Source of the DNA: an uncultured Eubacterium sp.
Lineage (GTDB): Bacteria > Bacillota > Clostridia > Lachnospirales > Lachnospiraceae
Direction: 5' to 3'
DNA: 29,733 nucleotides
Assembly: GCA_934351445.1 (NCBI GenBank)
Contig: CAKRIZ010000027.1
Coordinates: 1-29,733 of the forward strand
The notes under the pieces were generated by a model, which was not told the origin of the DNA, did no database searches, and saw nothing but the letters and a program-made list of their open reading frames with translations. Positions 16,866 through 25,601 of the stretch are shown here, piece by piece. Position numbers and translations under genes: made by a program. Each line of letters begins with the position of its first letter. The stretch's first letter is position 1.

Positions 16866-16881
16866 CATTTCTGCTTATTAT
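16853..16881 (+). promoter_or_regulatory. Predicted purL promoter
   Basis: TTGCAA (16853-16858), 17 bases and TATTAT (16876-16881). The -35 box lies inside the last codons of the helicase gene. The ~35-base leader has no room for a purine riboswitch. Confidence 0.5.
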
Positions 16882-16922
16882 ATAGATATCGTTGTAAAAC
16901 ACAGACAAATGGAGGAACAATC

Positions 16923-19900
16923 ATGAGTAATGTGCGTCGCGTATATGCGGAGAAAAAGCCTGATTTTGCGGTAGCTGCAAAGGATCTGAAATCAGAGATC
17001 AAGAGTTATCTCGGAATCGGGACAGTGACAAACGTGCGGGTGCTGATCCGCTATGATATTGAAAATATATCGGATGAGACCTATGAGAAAGCAAAGGTGA
17101 CTGTATTTTCAGAGCCGCCGGTAGATGATCTGTACGAAGAGACTTTTGATGCAAAGGGTGCAGCCGTCTTTAGCGTGGAGTATCTGCCCGGACAGTTTGA
17201 CCAGCGTGCGGACTCCGCGGTACAGTGTGTACGTCTGCTGAATGAAGAGGAGGAGCCGATCATCCGCTCTGCGACCACATATGTGATCGAAGGTGATATT
17301 GATGCAGAACAGCTCGAGGCAATCAAAAAGCATTGTATCAACCCGGTGGATTCCCGTGAGACCGGCATGGAAAAGCCGGATACACTGGTGCAGGATTTCC
17401 CTGAGCCGGAAGATGTCAAGATCTTTGACGGTTTCACGGCTATGGCAGAGCAGGAACTGAAAGAACTGTATGATTCACTGAATCTGGCCATGACTTTCAA
17501 GGATTTCCTGCATATTCAGAATTATTTTAAAAATGAAGAGCATCGCGATCCGTCCGTGACAGAGGTGCGCGTGCTCGATACTTACTGGTCAGACCACTGC
17601 CGTCATACGACATTCTCGACAGAACTGACCGACGTATCATTTGGAGACGGCTATTACCGCCAGCCGATGGAGGATACGTATAAAGATTACTTAGAGACGC
17701 ATCGGAAGATGTATGCCGGACGCGACGACAAGTTTGTCTGTCTGATGGATCTGGCGCTCATGGCTATGAAGCGCCTGAAAAAAGAAGGAAAGCTGGACGA
17801 TCAGGAGGAATCTGATGAGATCAACGCCTGCTCCATCGTCGTTCCGGTGGAGATCGATGGCGAGACACAGGAGTGGCTCGTGAACTTTAAAAATGAGACC
17901 CACAACCATCCGACAGAGATCGAGCCGTTTGGTGGTGCTGCAACCTGTCTGGGTGGTGCGATCCGTGATCCGCTGTCAGGACGTACTTATGTCTATCAGG
18001 CAATGCGTGTGACCGGTGCAGCCGATCCGACCGTGTCTGTAAAAGATACGATCCCCGGCAAGCTGCCGCAGAAAAAACTCGTGCGCGGTGCTGCACAGGG
18101 TTATAGCTCCTACGGCAACCAGATCGGTCTGGCGACCGGATACGTCAAGGAGATCTACCATCCCGGATATGTCGCAAAGCGTATGGAGATCGGTGCGGTC
18201 ATGGGCGCCGCACCCAGAAGTGCAGTACAGCGTCTGAACTCTGATCCCGGTGATGTGATCATCCTGCTCGGTGGACGTACCGGCCGTGATGGTATCGGTG
18301 GTGCGACCGGATCTTCCAAGGCACACAATACACAGTCGACTGCAGTATGTGGTGCAGAGGTACAGAAAGGTAATGCACCGACCGAGCGCAAGCTGCAGCG
18401 TATGTTCCGCAGACCGGAAGTATCCCATATGATCAAAAAATGTAACGATTTCGGTGCAGGCGGTGTATCTGTAGCGATCGGAGAACTGGCAGCAGGTCTG
18501 CGTGTGAATCTGGATCTCGTGCCGAAGAAGTATGCAGGTCTTGATGGCACAGAACTGGCGATCTCAGAGTCACAGGAACGTATGGCAGTCGTTGTTGCCC
18601 CGGAGGATGTCGAGCAGTTCTTAAAATACGCCGCAGAGGAGAATCTGGAGGCTGTAGAGGTGGCTGCCGTGACAGAGGAGCCGCGTCTGGTACTTACCTG
18701 GAGAGGTCAGGAGATCGTCAATATCTCACGTGCCTTCCTCGATACCAACGGTGCACATCAGGAGACAACCGTAGCAGTCGATATCCCGGAGGAATCTGAG
18801 AATTTCTTCCATAAATATGAATTACCAGCAGTGGCACAGGCACTTGAGAACGGTGATGTGAAGGCTGCATGGACAGAGACACTGAAGGATCTGAATGTCT
18901 GCTCACAGAAGGGTCTGGTGGAGCGTTTTGACGGTTCCATCGGAGCGGGCAGCGTCTACATGCCTTATGGCGGACGTTATCAGTTGACCGAGACACAGTC
19001 TATGGTGGCAAAACTGCCTGTATTAGAGGGCAAGTGTGATACCGTGACGATGATGTCCTACGGTTTTGATCCGTATTTATCAAGCTGGAGCCCGTATCAT
19101 GGAGCTGCTTATGCAGTTGTAGAATCTCTGTCCCGTATCGTAGCGGCAGGTGGAGATTATTCCAAGGTACGTTTTACTTTTCAGGAGTATTTCCGCCGCA
19201 TGAGCGAAGACCCGGCGCGCTGGAGCCAGCCGTTTGCGGCATTACTCGGTGCTTATCAGGCGCAGATCGCACTCGGACTGCCTTCCATCGGAGGAAAGGA
19301 TTCCATGTCAGGTACATTCAATGAGATCGATGTACCTCCGACACTCGTATCTTTTGCGGTAGATGTAGCGGTCAAACAGGATGTGGTCACACCTGAGTTG
19401 AAGACAGCAGGCAATAAGCTGATGTTATTTCAGATGGCACGTGATGCGTATGATCTGCCCGATTATGAGCAGGCGATGAAGCTGTATGATACGGTACATG
19501 CACTGATCGGAAAACAGGCGATTGTATCTGCCTATGCGCTGGACGGCAAGGGAATCGCAGCAGCAGTCAGCAAGATGGGATTTGGAAATAAACTGGGTGT
19601 CACCATCGACAGTGGCGTATCCAAAGAGACATTGTTTGCCCCCGCATTCGGCAGTCTCGTTGCAGAAGTACCGGCAGCATCTGTGGATGTGGTCAAGGAG
19701 GCATTTGCGGCAGCGGGCATCGCAGACGCATGTGCGGTGGTCGGACGCGTCAATGATACGAAGTCATTCGTCTATGATGAGATGACGCTCGCGATGGACG
19801 ATGCGATCAATATCTGGAGCGGCACACTCGAGAAGGTATTCCCGACGGTAGCCGTAGATGGTAAGGATGATGTAAAGACAGGTATCTATGAGGCGAAAGA

Positions 19901-20726
19901 GATCTATGTCTGCAAAAATAAAGTAGCAAAACCGACTGTATTTATCCCGGTATTCCCTGGTACAAACTGTGAGTATGACAGTGCAAAGGCATTTGAGCGT
20001 GCCGGTGCCAATGTTGTCACAAAGGTATTCCGCAATCTGGATGCAGCCGGTATCCGTGATTCTGTCGATGAGTTCTCTAAGGCGATCGCACAGGCACAGA
20101 TCATCATGTTCCCCGGCGGTTTCTCAGCCGGAGACGAGCCGGAGGGCAGTGCAAAGTTTTTTGCCAATGCATTCCGCAGTGAGAAGATCAGCGAGGAGGT
20201 CATGAAGCTGTTAAACGAGCGTGACGGACTGGCGCTGGGTATCTGTAACGGATTTCAGGCGCTGATCAAGCTTGGCCTCGTTCCCTATGGAAAGATCACG
20301 GAGCAGACTGCGGATTCACCGACACTGACTTACAATACGATCGGTCGCCATATCAGCAAGATGGTATACACAAAGGTCGTTTCTAATAAGTCACCGTGGA
20401 TGGCAGGTGCGACACTGGGTGGTGTCTACACGAACCCGGCTTCACATGGAGAGGGACGTTTCGTTGCACCGAAGGAGTGGCTGGATCGGCTGTTTGAGAA
20501 CGGACAGGTCGTGACACAGTATGTGAACGAGTCCGGCAAACCGACGATGGATGAGGAGTGGAATGTCAACGGCTCCTATATGGCGATCGAAGGCATCACA
20601 AGCCCCGATGGACGTGTACTCGGCAAGATGGCACACTCCGAGCGCCGCGGCGATGCAGTCGCTATGAACATCTATGGCGAGCAGGATCTGAAGATCTTTG
20701 AGAGTGGTGTGGCGTACTTTAAATAA
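16923..20726 (+). CDS. purL: Phosphoribosylformylglycinamidine synthase, single chain
   Basis: This 1267-residue enzyme converts formylglycinamide ribotide, glutamine and ATP to formylglycinamidine ribotide in purine synthesis. It is the fused form: an N-terminal PurS-like part, two AIR-synthase-type halves (first half: SDHCRHTTFSTEL, NETHNHPTEIEPFGGAATC, GAGGVSVAIGELAAG; second half: GGKDSMSGTF) and a C-terminal glutaminase. In the glutaminase, FPGGFSAGDEPEGS, the nucleophile C1108 in GICNGFQAL, and H1175/E1177 in ASHGEGRF form the expected triad. GGAGGA lies 8 bases before ATG 16923. The length fits the Clostridia/Bacteroides type, slightly shorter than E. coli PurL. No other pur genes are in the window; it has its own promoter. 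Confidence 0.97.
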   Translation: MSNVRRVYAEKKPDFAVAAKDLKSEIKSYLGIGTVTNVRVLIRYDIENISDETYEKAKVTVFSEPPVDDLYEETFDAKGAAVFSVEYLPGQFDQRADSAVQCVRLLNEEEEPIIRSATTYVIEGDIDAEQLEAIKKHCINPVDSRETGMEKPDTLVQDFPEPEDVKIFDGFTAMAEQELKELYDSLNLAMTFKDFLHIQNYFKNEEHRDPSVTEVRVLDTYWSDHCRHTTFSTELTDVSFGDGYYRQPMEDTYKDYLETHRKMYAGRDDKFVCLMDLALMAMKRLKKEGKLDDQEESDEINACSIVVPVEIDGETQEWLVNFKNETHNHPTEIEPFGGAATCLGGAIRDPLSGRTYVYQAMRVTGAADPTVSVKDTIPGKLPQKKLVRGAAQGYSSYGNQIGLATGYVKEIYHPGYVAKRMEIGAVMGAAPRSAVQRLNSDPGDVIILLGGRTGRDGIGGATGSSKAHNTQSTAVCGAEVQKGNAPTERKLQRMFRRPEVSHMIKKCNDFGAGGVSVAIGELAAGLRVNLDLVPKKYAGLDGTELAISESQERMAVVVAPEDVEQFLKYAAEENLEAVEVAAVTEEPRLVLTWRGQEIVNISRAFLDTNGAHQETTVAVDIPEESENFFHKYELPAVAQALENGDVKAAWTETLKDLNVCSQKGLVERFDGSIGAGSVYMPYGGRYQLTETQSMVAKLPVLEGKCDTVTMMSYGFDPYLSSWSPYHGAAYAVVESLSRIVAAGGDYSKVRFTFQEYFRRMSEDPARWSQPFAALLGAYQAQIALGLPSIGGKDSMSGTFNEIDVPPTLVSFAVDVAVKQDVVTPELKTAGNKLMLFQMARDAYDLPDYEQAMKLYDTVHALIGKQAIVSAYALDGKGIAAAVSKMGFGNKLGVTIDSGVSKETLFAPAFGSLVAEVPAASVDVVKEAFAAAGIADACAVVGRVNDTKSFVYDEMTLAMDDAINIWSGTLEKVFPTVAVDGKDDVKTGIYEAKEIYVCKNKVAKPTVFIPVFPGTNCEYDSAKAFERAGANVVTKVFRNLDAAGIRDSVDEFSKAIAQAQIIMFPGGFSAGDEPEGSAKFFANAFRSEKISEEVMKLLNERDGLALGICNGFQALIKLGLVPYGKITEQTADSPTLTYNTIGRHISKMVYTKVVSNKSPWMAGATLGGVYTNPASHGEGRFVAPKEWLDRLFENGQVVTQYVNESGKPTMDEEWNVNGSYMAIEGITSPDGRVLGKMAHSERRGDAVAMNIYGEQDLKIFESGVAYFK

Positions 20727-20763
20727 GAGGATCGATTGAAATGATGCTGCAGTCACTTCGTAT

Positions 20764-20802
20764 CTTTCAGGGGCACAACTAATCGGTTGGTGCCCCTGAA
20801 AG
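20764..20802. terminator. Convergent hairpin between purL and hydroxyacid dehydrogenase
   Basis: CTTTCAGGGGCAC (20764-20776) and GTGCCCCTGAAAG (20790-20802) form a perfect 13-base stem with a 13-base loop, placed between two converging genes. Neither strand has a proper U tract, so it is only a probable terminator; it may instead protect both mRNA 3' ends. Confidence 0.6.
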
Positions 20803-20814
20803 CTTACACAGCGT

Positions 20815-21768
20815 TTAATAGCCTTTTTTGAAATCTACCGGATGGCGCGGCGTACCACCCTCAGCATAGAGCAGGAGATTATCATACGTTTCTTTCAGAT
20901 TTCTGGTCTGATAGAATTCTGAGAGATAGGAGTTGTGAGGGGTCAGCAGCAGCCGGTCACAGTTCCAGAGTGGACTGTCTGCAGGGATGGGTTCCTGTTC
21001 AAAAACATCCAGTGCCGCACCACGCAGCCGGCCGCTTTCCAGACACTGTAGTAAAGCATCTGTCTCAATGATACTTCCGCGTGATACGTTGATCACGACC
21101 GCGTGGGACGGAAGCCTTGATAAAAGGTTATGATTGAGCAGATGGTAGGTACTGTCGGTGGCCGGTAATGCAGAGATTACAATATCATAGGCATGGATCC
21201 GTGTTTCAAGCTCTGAGATCGGATAGCAGGCATGGAACATATCACCGGCAGGATGTCCGCTCGTATTACAGCCGTCGATGTGTGTATTGAATGCAAGCAG
21301 GCGTTTCGCAGCTTCCTTTGCAATATAACCGGTTCCTAAAAAGAGAATCTTTTTGTCAGTCAGCTCCAGAATATTATGATTCTGCCGGTAAAGCGCCTGT
21401 CTCTGGTTGCAGACAAAAGAAGGGATCTGCTTGTACAGACATAGAATCTGCGTGATGATCCATTCACTGATCGGAATGGAGGTGCTGTTTTCTGTGTTTG
21501 TGACAAGAATACCTCGTTCTGATACTTCGTCTGCCGGAACATGATTGATTCCCTTGCTTACAAGGTGAATCCATTTCAGCTTCGGCAAATCCGAAAGTGA
21601 CAGAACCGAAAATGGATTGTAACAGACCAGAACCTCCACTTCGGATAGGTCTATGGAGGGTATCCGTTTTTCACTGCCAAATAAAAGCCGGTATCCGTGA
21701 CTGATCAGTTCTTCCTGCATTTGTTTGGTTGGATAACCGGTTGTAAAATATACAGTTATTTCCCGCAT
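20815..21768 (-). CDS. D-2-hydroxyacid dehydrogenase, NAD-dependent
   Basis: A 317-residue member of the D-isomer-specific 2-hydroxyacid dehydrogenase family, interconverting a 2-oxoacid and a D-2-hydroxyacid with NAD(P)H. The nucleotide fold shows LGTGYIAKEAAKRL (from residue 144). Catalytic residues are R230 (INVSRGSI), E259 (DVFEQEP) and H278 (LLTPHNSY). The N-terminal substrate domain includes LKWIHLVSKGINHVP. GAGAGGAAA lies 7 bases before the start. It is a single-gene unit facing purL. The substrate cannot be told from sequence; the GxGxxA loop and lack of a regulatory ACT domain argue against the long SerA type. Confidence 0.88.
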   Translation of the reverse strand: MREITVYFTTGYPTKQMQEELISHGYRLLFGSEKRIPSIDLSEVEVLVCYNPFSVLSLSDLPKLKWIHLVSKGINHVPADEVSERGILVTNTENSTSIPISEWIITQILCLYKQIPSFVCNQRQALYRQNHNILELTDKKILFLGTGYIAKEAAKRLLAFNTHIDGCNTSGHPAGDMFHACYPISELETRIHAYDIVISALPATDSTYHLLNHNLLSRLPSHAVVINVSRGSIIETDALLQCLESGRLRGAALDVFEQEPIPADSPLWNCDRLLLTPHNSYLSEFYQTRNLKETYDNLLLYAEGGTPRHPVDFKKGY

Positions 21769-21785
21769 GTTGCTGTTTCCTCTCC

Positions 21786-21829
21786 GATAGCCGTTTTTTG
21801 GTTGTTATTGATGAGAGACTCCGGCTATC
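21786..21829. repeat. Inverted repeat in divergent intergenic region
   Basis: GATAGCCG (21786-21793) and CGGCTATC (21822-21829) are perfect complements 28 bases apart, just upstream of the minus-strand hydroxyacid dehydrogenase. It could be an operator or leader hairpin of that gene. The rest of this 360-base gap (21769-22128) holds the fol promoter, riboswitch and terminator. Confidence 0.4.
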
Positions 21830-21893
21830 TATCAATAATAAAATAGCATTGGATACGAAAAAAGTAAATAGTCATGGAACACAAGAAAATTCA

Positions 21894-21922
21894 TTGACAG
21901 ATGTAATAAGAAACGATATAGT
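21894..21922 (+). promoter_or_regulatory. Near-consensus promoter of the folate operon
   Basis: A perfect TTGACA (21894-21899), 17 bases and TATAGT (21917-21922). Transcription should begin near 21929, some 15 bases before the riboswitch. Confidence 0.85.
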
Positions 21923-21944
21923 TAAGTCGCATATAAAAATACGC

Positions 21945-22058
21945 ACAGAGTAGAAGTCACGCGTAAAGTGCCAATGGACGGGAAGTTGCCATTGGACGAA
22001 GAGTGGAGATGATACGGAGTATGGTCGGAAACTCGCGGTGTGCCTTCGCATCCGCTGT
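21945..22058 (+). ncRNA. Tetrahydrofolate (THF) riboswitch
   Basis: The conserved blocks of the folate-sensing riboswitch appear in order: GAGTAGA (21948-21954), CGCGTAAAGTG (21960-21970), a perfect hairpin CCAATGG/CCATTGG (21971-21977 with 21989-21995), ACGAAGAG (21996-22003), CGCGGTG (22034-22040) and GCATCCGC (22048-22055). The closing stem pairs ACAG (21945-21948) with CTGT (22055-22058). It lies between the operon promoter and a terminator just before folC. Bound tetrahydrofolate would be expected to favour termination. Compared with published examples as I remember them, the arm between ACGAA and CGCGGTG is long. I did not run a covariance model. Confidence 0.9.
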
Positions 22059-22068
22059 CAGAAAATAT

Positions 22069-22115
22069 GAGACACTCATTTCCTGGGAACGGTAAATGGG
22101 TGTCTCTTCATTTTT
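22069..22115 (+). terminator. Riboswitch-controlled terminator before folC
   Basis: GAGACACTCATTT (22069-22081) pairs with AAATGGGTGTCTC (22094-22106), 13 positions with one G-U, and is followed by TTCATTTTT. It ends 13 bases before the folC start and directly follows the THF riboswitch, so it is the likely expression platform. The ATG inside its right arm is not a credible start. Confidence 0.88.
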
Positions 22116-22128
22116 ACTGGAGAAAATA

Positions 22129-23475
22129 ATGAATTATACACAGGCAGTAACATATATCAAAGAATCACATGATCAGGTCATACGGCTTGGCTTGGAGCGC
22201 ATGGATGCGCTGCTGGAGAGACTGGGAGATCCACAGAAACACCTTCGTTTTATCCATGTTGCGGGAACGAACGGAAAGGGGTCTGTCTGTGCAGTGACCG
22301 CACAGATCCTGCAGTGTGCCGGTTATCGTACCGGGCTGTTTACATCTCCGGTGATCTCTGATTACAGGGAACAATTCCAGGTAGACGGTGAGATGATCCC
22401 GCAGGAGACATTTGCACGGCTTGCAGATACGGTAAAACAGGCATGTGACCACATGGATGATCCACCGTCCGAGTTTGAAAAAGCAGTGGCGCTGGCGTTT
22501 TTATATTTTGTGGAAACGAACTGTGATCTGGTTGTTCTGGAAGTCGGACTCGGTGGAGCAGACGATGCGACGAATGTCATAGATACACCGGAAGTCGCAG
22601 CGATCGTAAATATTGATTATGATCACATGGGATTTCTGGGAAATACATTGGAGCAGATCGCACAGAAGAAGTCTGGGATCATCAAGGAAGGTGCTGTGGT
22701 AGTGACGGCAGATCAGCAGGATGTGGTGATGGACGTATTGGAGAGGCGCTGCCGAAAGATGCATGCGACACTGATCAGGACATCTGCGAAAAATGTCCAT
22801 ATCATAGAAAAGACCCTGGATGGGCAGCGCTTTATATATGATGATGGTATGGATTCTGGCGGACATATCGATCATATTGATCCTGACGAGGGCGACAGCG
22901 GCAGACTGCCGAGCGGGATCACGCTGTCATTGCTTGGTGACCATCAGTGTGCAAATGCCGCAGTTGTGCTGGAGATCATCCGATGTCTGCAAATGAAGGG
23001 ATGGCATATTTCAGACCGTGCGGTTCGTAAAGGAATGAAAACTGTGCAATGGCCGGGAAGGTTTGAAGTCTTGTCGAAAGACCCACTGATCCTCGTAGAC
23101 GGTGCACATAATCCGGACGGGATCCGTGCGTTGAGCCACAATTTAGGGGAATACTGTGCAGGTGAAACGTTCATTTTTATTACAGGTATTCTAAAAGACA
23201 AGGATTATCATGAGATGCTCATGCAGATGCTGCCATTTGCCCACAGCTTTCTAACAGTTGCACCGGATAATCCGAGGGCAATGTCCGCGGATGCGTGTGC
23301 GAAAGAGATCCGGATGTGCGGCTTTGGCGGGGAGATCGAGGCTTTTACCGATAAACAGCAGGCAGCCGCACATGCAGTGAACGCGGCAATACAGACAGGA
23401 CATCCGATCTGTGCATTTGGGTCGTTATATAGTGTCGGAGCATTAAAAGCAGCAATATTAAAAAATATCAAATAG
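22129..23475 (+). CDS. folC: Folylpolyglutamate / dihydrofolate synthase
   Basis: FolC attaches glutamate to dihydropteroate and extends folate polyglutamate tails using ATP. The 448-residue protein has the Mur-ligase-type P-loop [13 protein letters not shown] (43-55), the family motif [12 protein letters not shown] (81-92), [12 protein letters not shown] and the C-terminal domain motif [17 protein letters not shown] at 22119-22122, 6 bases before ATG 22129, sets the start; an ATG 33 bases upstream in the same frame lies within the terminator hairpin and lacks a ribosome site. It is the first gene behind the THF riboswitch, so folate end-product controls the operon. Confidence 0.95.
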   Translation: MNYTQAVTYIKESHDQVIRLGLERMDALLERLGDPQKHLRFIHVAGTNGKGSVCAVTAQILQCAGYRTGLFTSPVISDYREQFQVDGEMIPQETFARLADTVKQACDHMDDPPSEFEKAVALAFLYFVETNCDLVVLEVGLGGADDATNVIDTPEVAAIVNIDYDHMGFLGNTLEQIAQKKSGIIKEGAVVVTADQQDVVMDVLERRCRKMHATLIRTSAKNVHIIEKTLDGQRFIYDDGMDSGGHIDHIDPDEGDSGRLPSGITLSLLGDHQCANAAVVLEIIRCLQMKGWHISDRAVRKGMKTVQWPGRFEVLSKDPLILVDGAHNPDGIRALSHNLGEYCAGETFIFITGILKDKDYHEMLMQMLPFAHSFLTVAPDNPRAMSADACAKEIRMCGFGGEIEAFTDKQQAAAHAVNAAIQTGHPICAFGSLYSVGALKAAILKNIK

Positions 23476-23486
23476 AGGAAAGAATA

Positions 23487-24041
23487 ATGGACAGTGAGAA
23501 AATCAAAGATGGTGTCAGGCTGATTCTGGAAGGAATCGGCGAGGATATAGGCAGAGAGGGGTTGTTAGAGACTCCGGAGCGGATCGCTCGCATGTGTGAG
23601 GAGATCTTTGGCGGTCTGACAGAGCATCCGTCTGAACATTTGCAAAAACAGTTCAGCGCGACAAATAACAATATGGTATTAGAAAGAGATATTACGTTCT
23701 ATTCAGTCTGTGAGCATCATTTACTGCCTTTTTATGGAAAGGCGCACGTGGCGTATATTCCGAATGAGCGGGTAGCCGGACTGAGCAAGCTGGCGAGAAC
23801 CGTAGAGGTCTTTGCCAGAAGACCGCAGATCCAGGAAAATATGACTGCACAGATCGCAGATGCCATTGAGGAAAATCTGCAGCCGAAGGGGGTCATGGTG
23901 ATGTTGGAGGCAGAGCATATGTGCATGACGATGCGCGGTGCCAAAAAGCCGGGGACGATCACGTCAACCATCGTGACAAGAGGCGTGTTTGATACAGACT
24001 ATACGCTGCAGCAGACATTTTTACAGATGGTGCGCGCATGA
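23487..24041 (+). CDS. folE: GTP cyclohydrolase I
   Basis: FolE converts GTP to 7,8-dihydroneopterin triphosphate, the first committed folate step. The 184-residue protein has the zinc ligands C75 and H78 ([10 protein letters not shown]) and C146 (EHMCMTMRG), plus the core [22 protein letters not shown] (split over 91-112) and [18 protein letters not shown] lies 5 bases before ATG 23487, 11 bases after folC. Its stop codon overlaps the start of the HD-domain gene (ATGA), which implies translational coupling. Confidence 0.97.
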   Translation: MDSEKIKDGVRLILEGIGEDIGREGLLETPERIARMCEEIFGGLTEHPSEHLQKQFSATNNNMVLERDITFYSVCEHHLLPFYGKAHVAYIPNERVAGLSKLARTVEVFARRPQIQENMTAQIADAIEENLQPKGVMVMLEAEHMCMTMRGAKKPGTITSTIVTRGVFDTDYTLQQTFLQMVRA

Positions 24042-24616
24042 AACGGGTAGATCTGATATATCATCATCCTGTGTTTCAGGAACGGTTTCAGGCGCTGCAG
24101 ACAGCAGAGCAGGATCGCAGATTCTGCAGGCATACGCTGGAACATCTGCTCGATGTGGCGCGACTGATGTACATTTATGCACTTGAAGAACAATACCCGC
24201 TTTCAAAAGAGCTGATCTATGCGACAGCCCTGATGCACGATATCGGGAGAATGGATCAGATCGAATGTGGCACACCGCATGAGCAGGCAGGTGCAGCGCT
24301 GTGTGAGATCATTTTGCCGGAGTGCGGATATTCGCCGGCAGAGATCGCACAGATCAAAGCTGCGATCCTGTGTCATAGGAGTGGTGTGAGAAAAACGCGC
24401 AGGGACAAGGACACAGCGCAGAACATAAATCAGATGATAGAGCAGACGGATGGTGAAAACGGGGGCTGTTCCGGCGAAGATCAATATCTGTTTCAATATC
24501 TGTTAGGCGAACTGCTGTATCGCGCAGATAAGCAGTCCAGAAATTGTTATGCATGTGCAGAAATACAGGCGTGTAACTGGGATAGAGGGAAAATGAATCT
24601 TGTGATAGAGTATTAG
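24038..24616 (+). CDS. HD-domain hydrolase in folate operon
   Basis: A 192-residue HD-superfamily metal-dependent phosphohydrolase. The HD signature is complete: H32 and H36 ([10 protein letters not shown]), H67-D68 (ALMHDIGRM), H81 in GTPHEQAG, H113 in AILCHRSG and a late Asp in YRADKQSR. There is no synthetase domain, so it is not RelA/SpoT. It overlaps folE by 4 bases (ATGA) and lies before folP and folBK, and no Nudix dihydroneopterin-triphosphatase is present in the operon. Removing phosphates from the FolE product is therefore its most economical role, but that is inference from position. The C-terminal tail has several cysteines ([11 protein letters not shown]) of unknown purpose. Confidence 0.85.
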   Translation: MKRVDLIYHHPVFQERFQALQTAEQDRRFCRHTLEHLLDVARLMYIYALEEQYPLSKELIYATALMHDIGRMDQIECGTPHEQAGAALCEIILPECGYSPAEIAQIKAAILCHRSGVRKTRRDKDTAQNINQMIEQTDGENGGCSGEDQYLFQYLLGELLYRADKQSRNCYACAEIQACNWDRGKMNLVIEY

Positions 24617-24641
24617 GTACGGTTCATACATTGAAATAGTG

Positions 24642-24669
24642 TAATTGTGAGGTACTGAACAGTTACGAA
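24642..24669. repeat. Dispersed palindromic repeat, copy A (degenerate)
   Basis: The 28-base stretch containing GGTACTGAACAGTTACGAA (24651-24669) matches, in the opposite orientation, the palindrome at 29309-29341. In copy A the left arm reads TAATTGT instead of TAACTGT and the centre lacks one G. It lies in the 98-base gap between the HD gene and folP. Confidence 0.75.
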
Positions 24670-24714
24670 ATAGTTTCATAATTGCTTGTTGACAGAAAGA
24701 AAAAGAGGAAACAT

Positions 24715-25530
24715 ATGAAGAATATGAAGATCGGAAACCGAATATTTGATTTGAATAATCACTGCTATGTAATGGGAATCCTGAATGTCACGCCGGATTC
24801 TTTTTCTGATGGCGGAAAATATAATCATCTGGATGCAGCCCTGCATCACACGCAGGAGATGATTCGTGATGGGGCAGACATCATCGATGTCGGCGGAGAA
24901 TCCACCAGACCGGGACATGTGGTGATCTCAGAGGAGGAGGAGATCGCGCGTGTGACACCGGTGATTGAGGCGATCAAGAAGAACTTTGATATCCCGGTAT
25001 CGATCGATACCTATAAAGGATCTGTGACGCTGGCAGCATTACAGGCGGGGGCAGATCTGGTCAATGACATCTGGGGATTTAAGCATGATGGGAAGGTGGC
25101 GGAATATACCGCAAAGTATGGGGCTGCCTGCTGTCTGATGCACAACCGCGCAGAGGCTGTATATGATGATTTCCAGAAGGATTTTCTGGATGATCTGCGG
25201 GAAAGTCTGGCGATTGCCAAAAGGAATGGTGTCGCGGATGATAAAATCATGTTGGATCCGGGTGTCGGATTTGGAAAGACGTATGAGATGAATCTGGAGA
25301 TTATCAATCACATGGATATTATGCAAGTGTTGAATCATCCGATCCTTCTCGGTACATCGAGAAAATCAGTGATTGGACTGACGCTCGATCTGCCGGCGGA
25401 TGAGCGGGTAGAGGGCACGCTGGCAACGACTGTCATCGGTGTGATGAGGGGCGCTTCCTTTGTACGTGTGCATGATGTGAAGGAGAATGCCAGAATTATT
25501 CAAATGACAGAAGCGATTCTGGCGCGATAG
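24715..25530 (+). CDS. folP: Dihydropteroate synthase
   Basis: FolP joins 6-hydroxymethyl-dihydropterin diphosphate with p-aminobenzoate to give dihydropteroate; it is the sulfonamide target. The 271-residue protein has GILNVTPDSFSDGG (21-34), DIIDVGGESTRPG and the late LGTSRKS loop, all intact. I place the start at ATG 24715, 5 bases after AGAGGA (24704-24709); an in-frame upstream TTG/ATG extension would read through that site. It follows the HD gene after 98 bases that contain a palindromic repeat, and precedes folBK by 71 bases. Confidence 0.96.
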   Translation: MKNMKIGNRIFDLNNHCYVMGILNVTPDSFSDGGKYNHLDAALHHTQEMIRDGADIIDVGGESTRPGHVVISEEEEIARVTPVIEAIKKNFDIPVSIDTYKGSVTLAALQAGADLVNDIWGFKHDGKVAEYTAKYGAACCLMHNRAEAVYDDFQKDFLDDLRESLAIAKRNGVADDKIMLDPGVGFGKTYEMNLEIINHMDIMQVLNHPILLGTSRKSVIGLTLDLPADERVEGTLATTVIGVMRGASFVRVHDVKENARIIQMTEAILAR

Positions 25531-25601
25531 GCAGCGGCGGGCAGACGTAAAGTATCGCAGACGCCTATAAAGTATCACTTTGAGAGGAATGCTGGAGGAA
25601 T

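Noticed and set aside
16866..16922. Purine riboswitch ahead of purL
   Set aside because: The leader is only about 35-55 bases with no aptamer-like pairing.
22096..22128. Upstream ATG for folC at 22096
   Set aside because: It lies in the right arm of the riboswitch terminator and lacks a ribosome site; ATG 22129 has GGAG at a proper distance.
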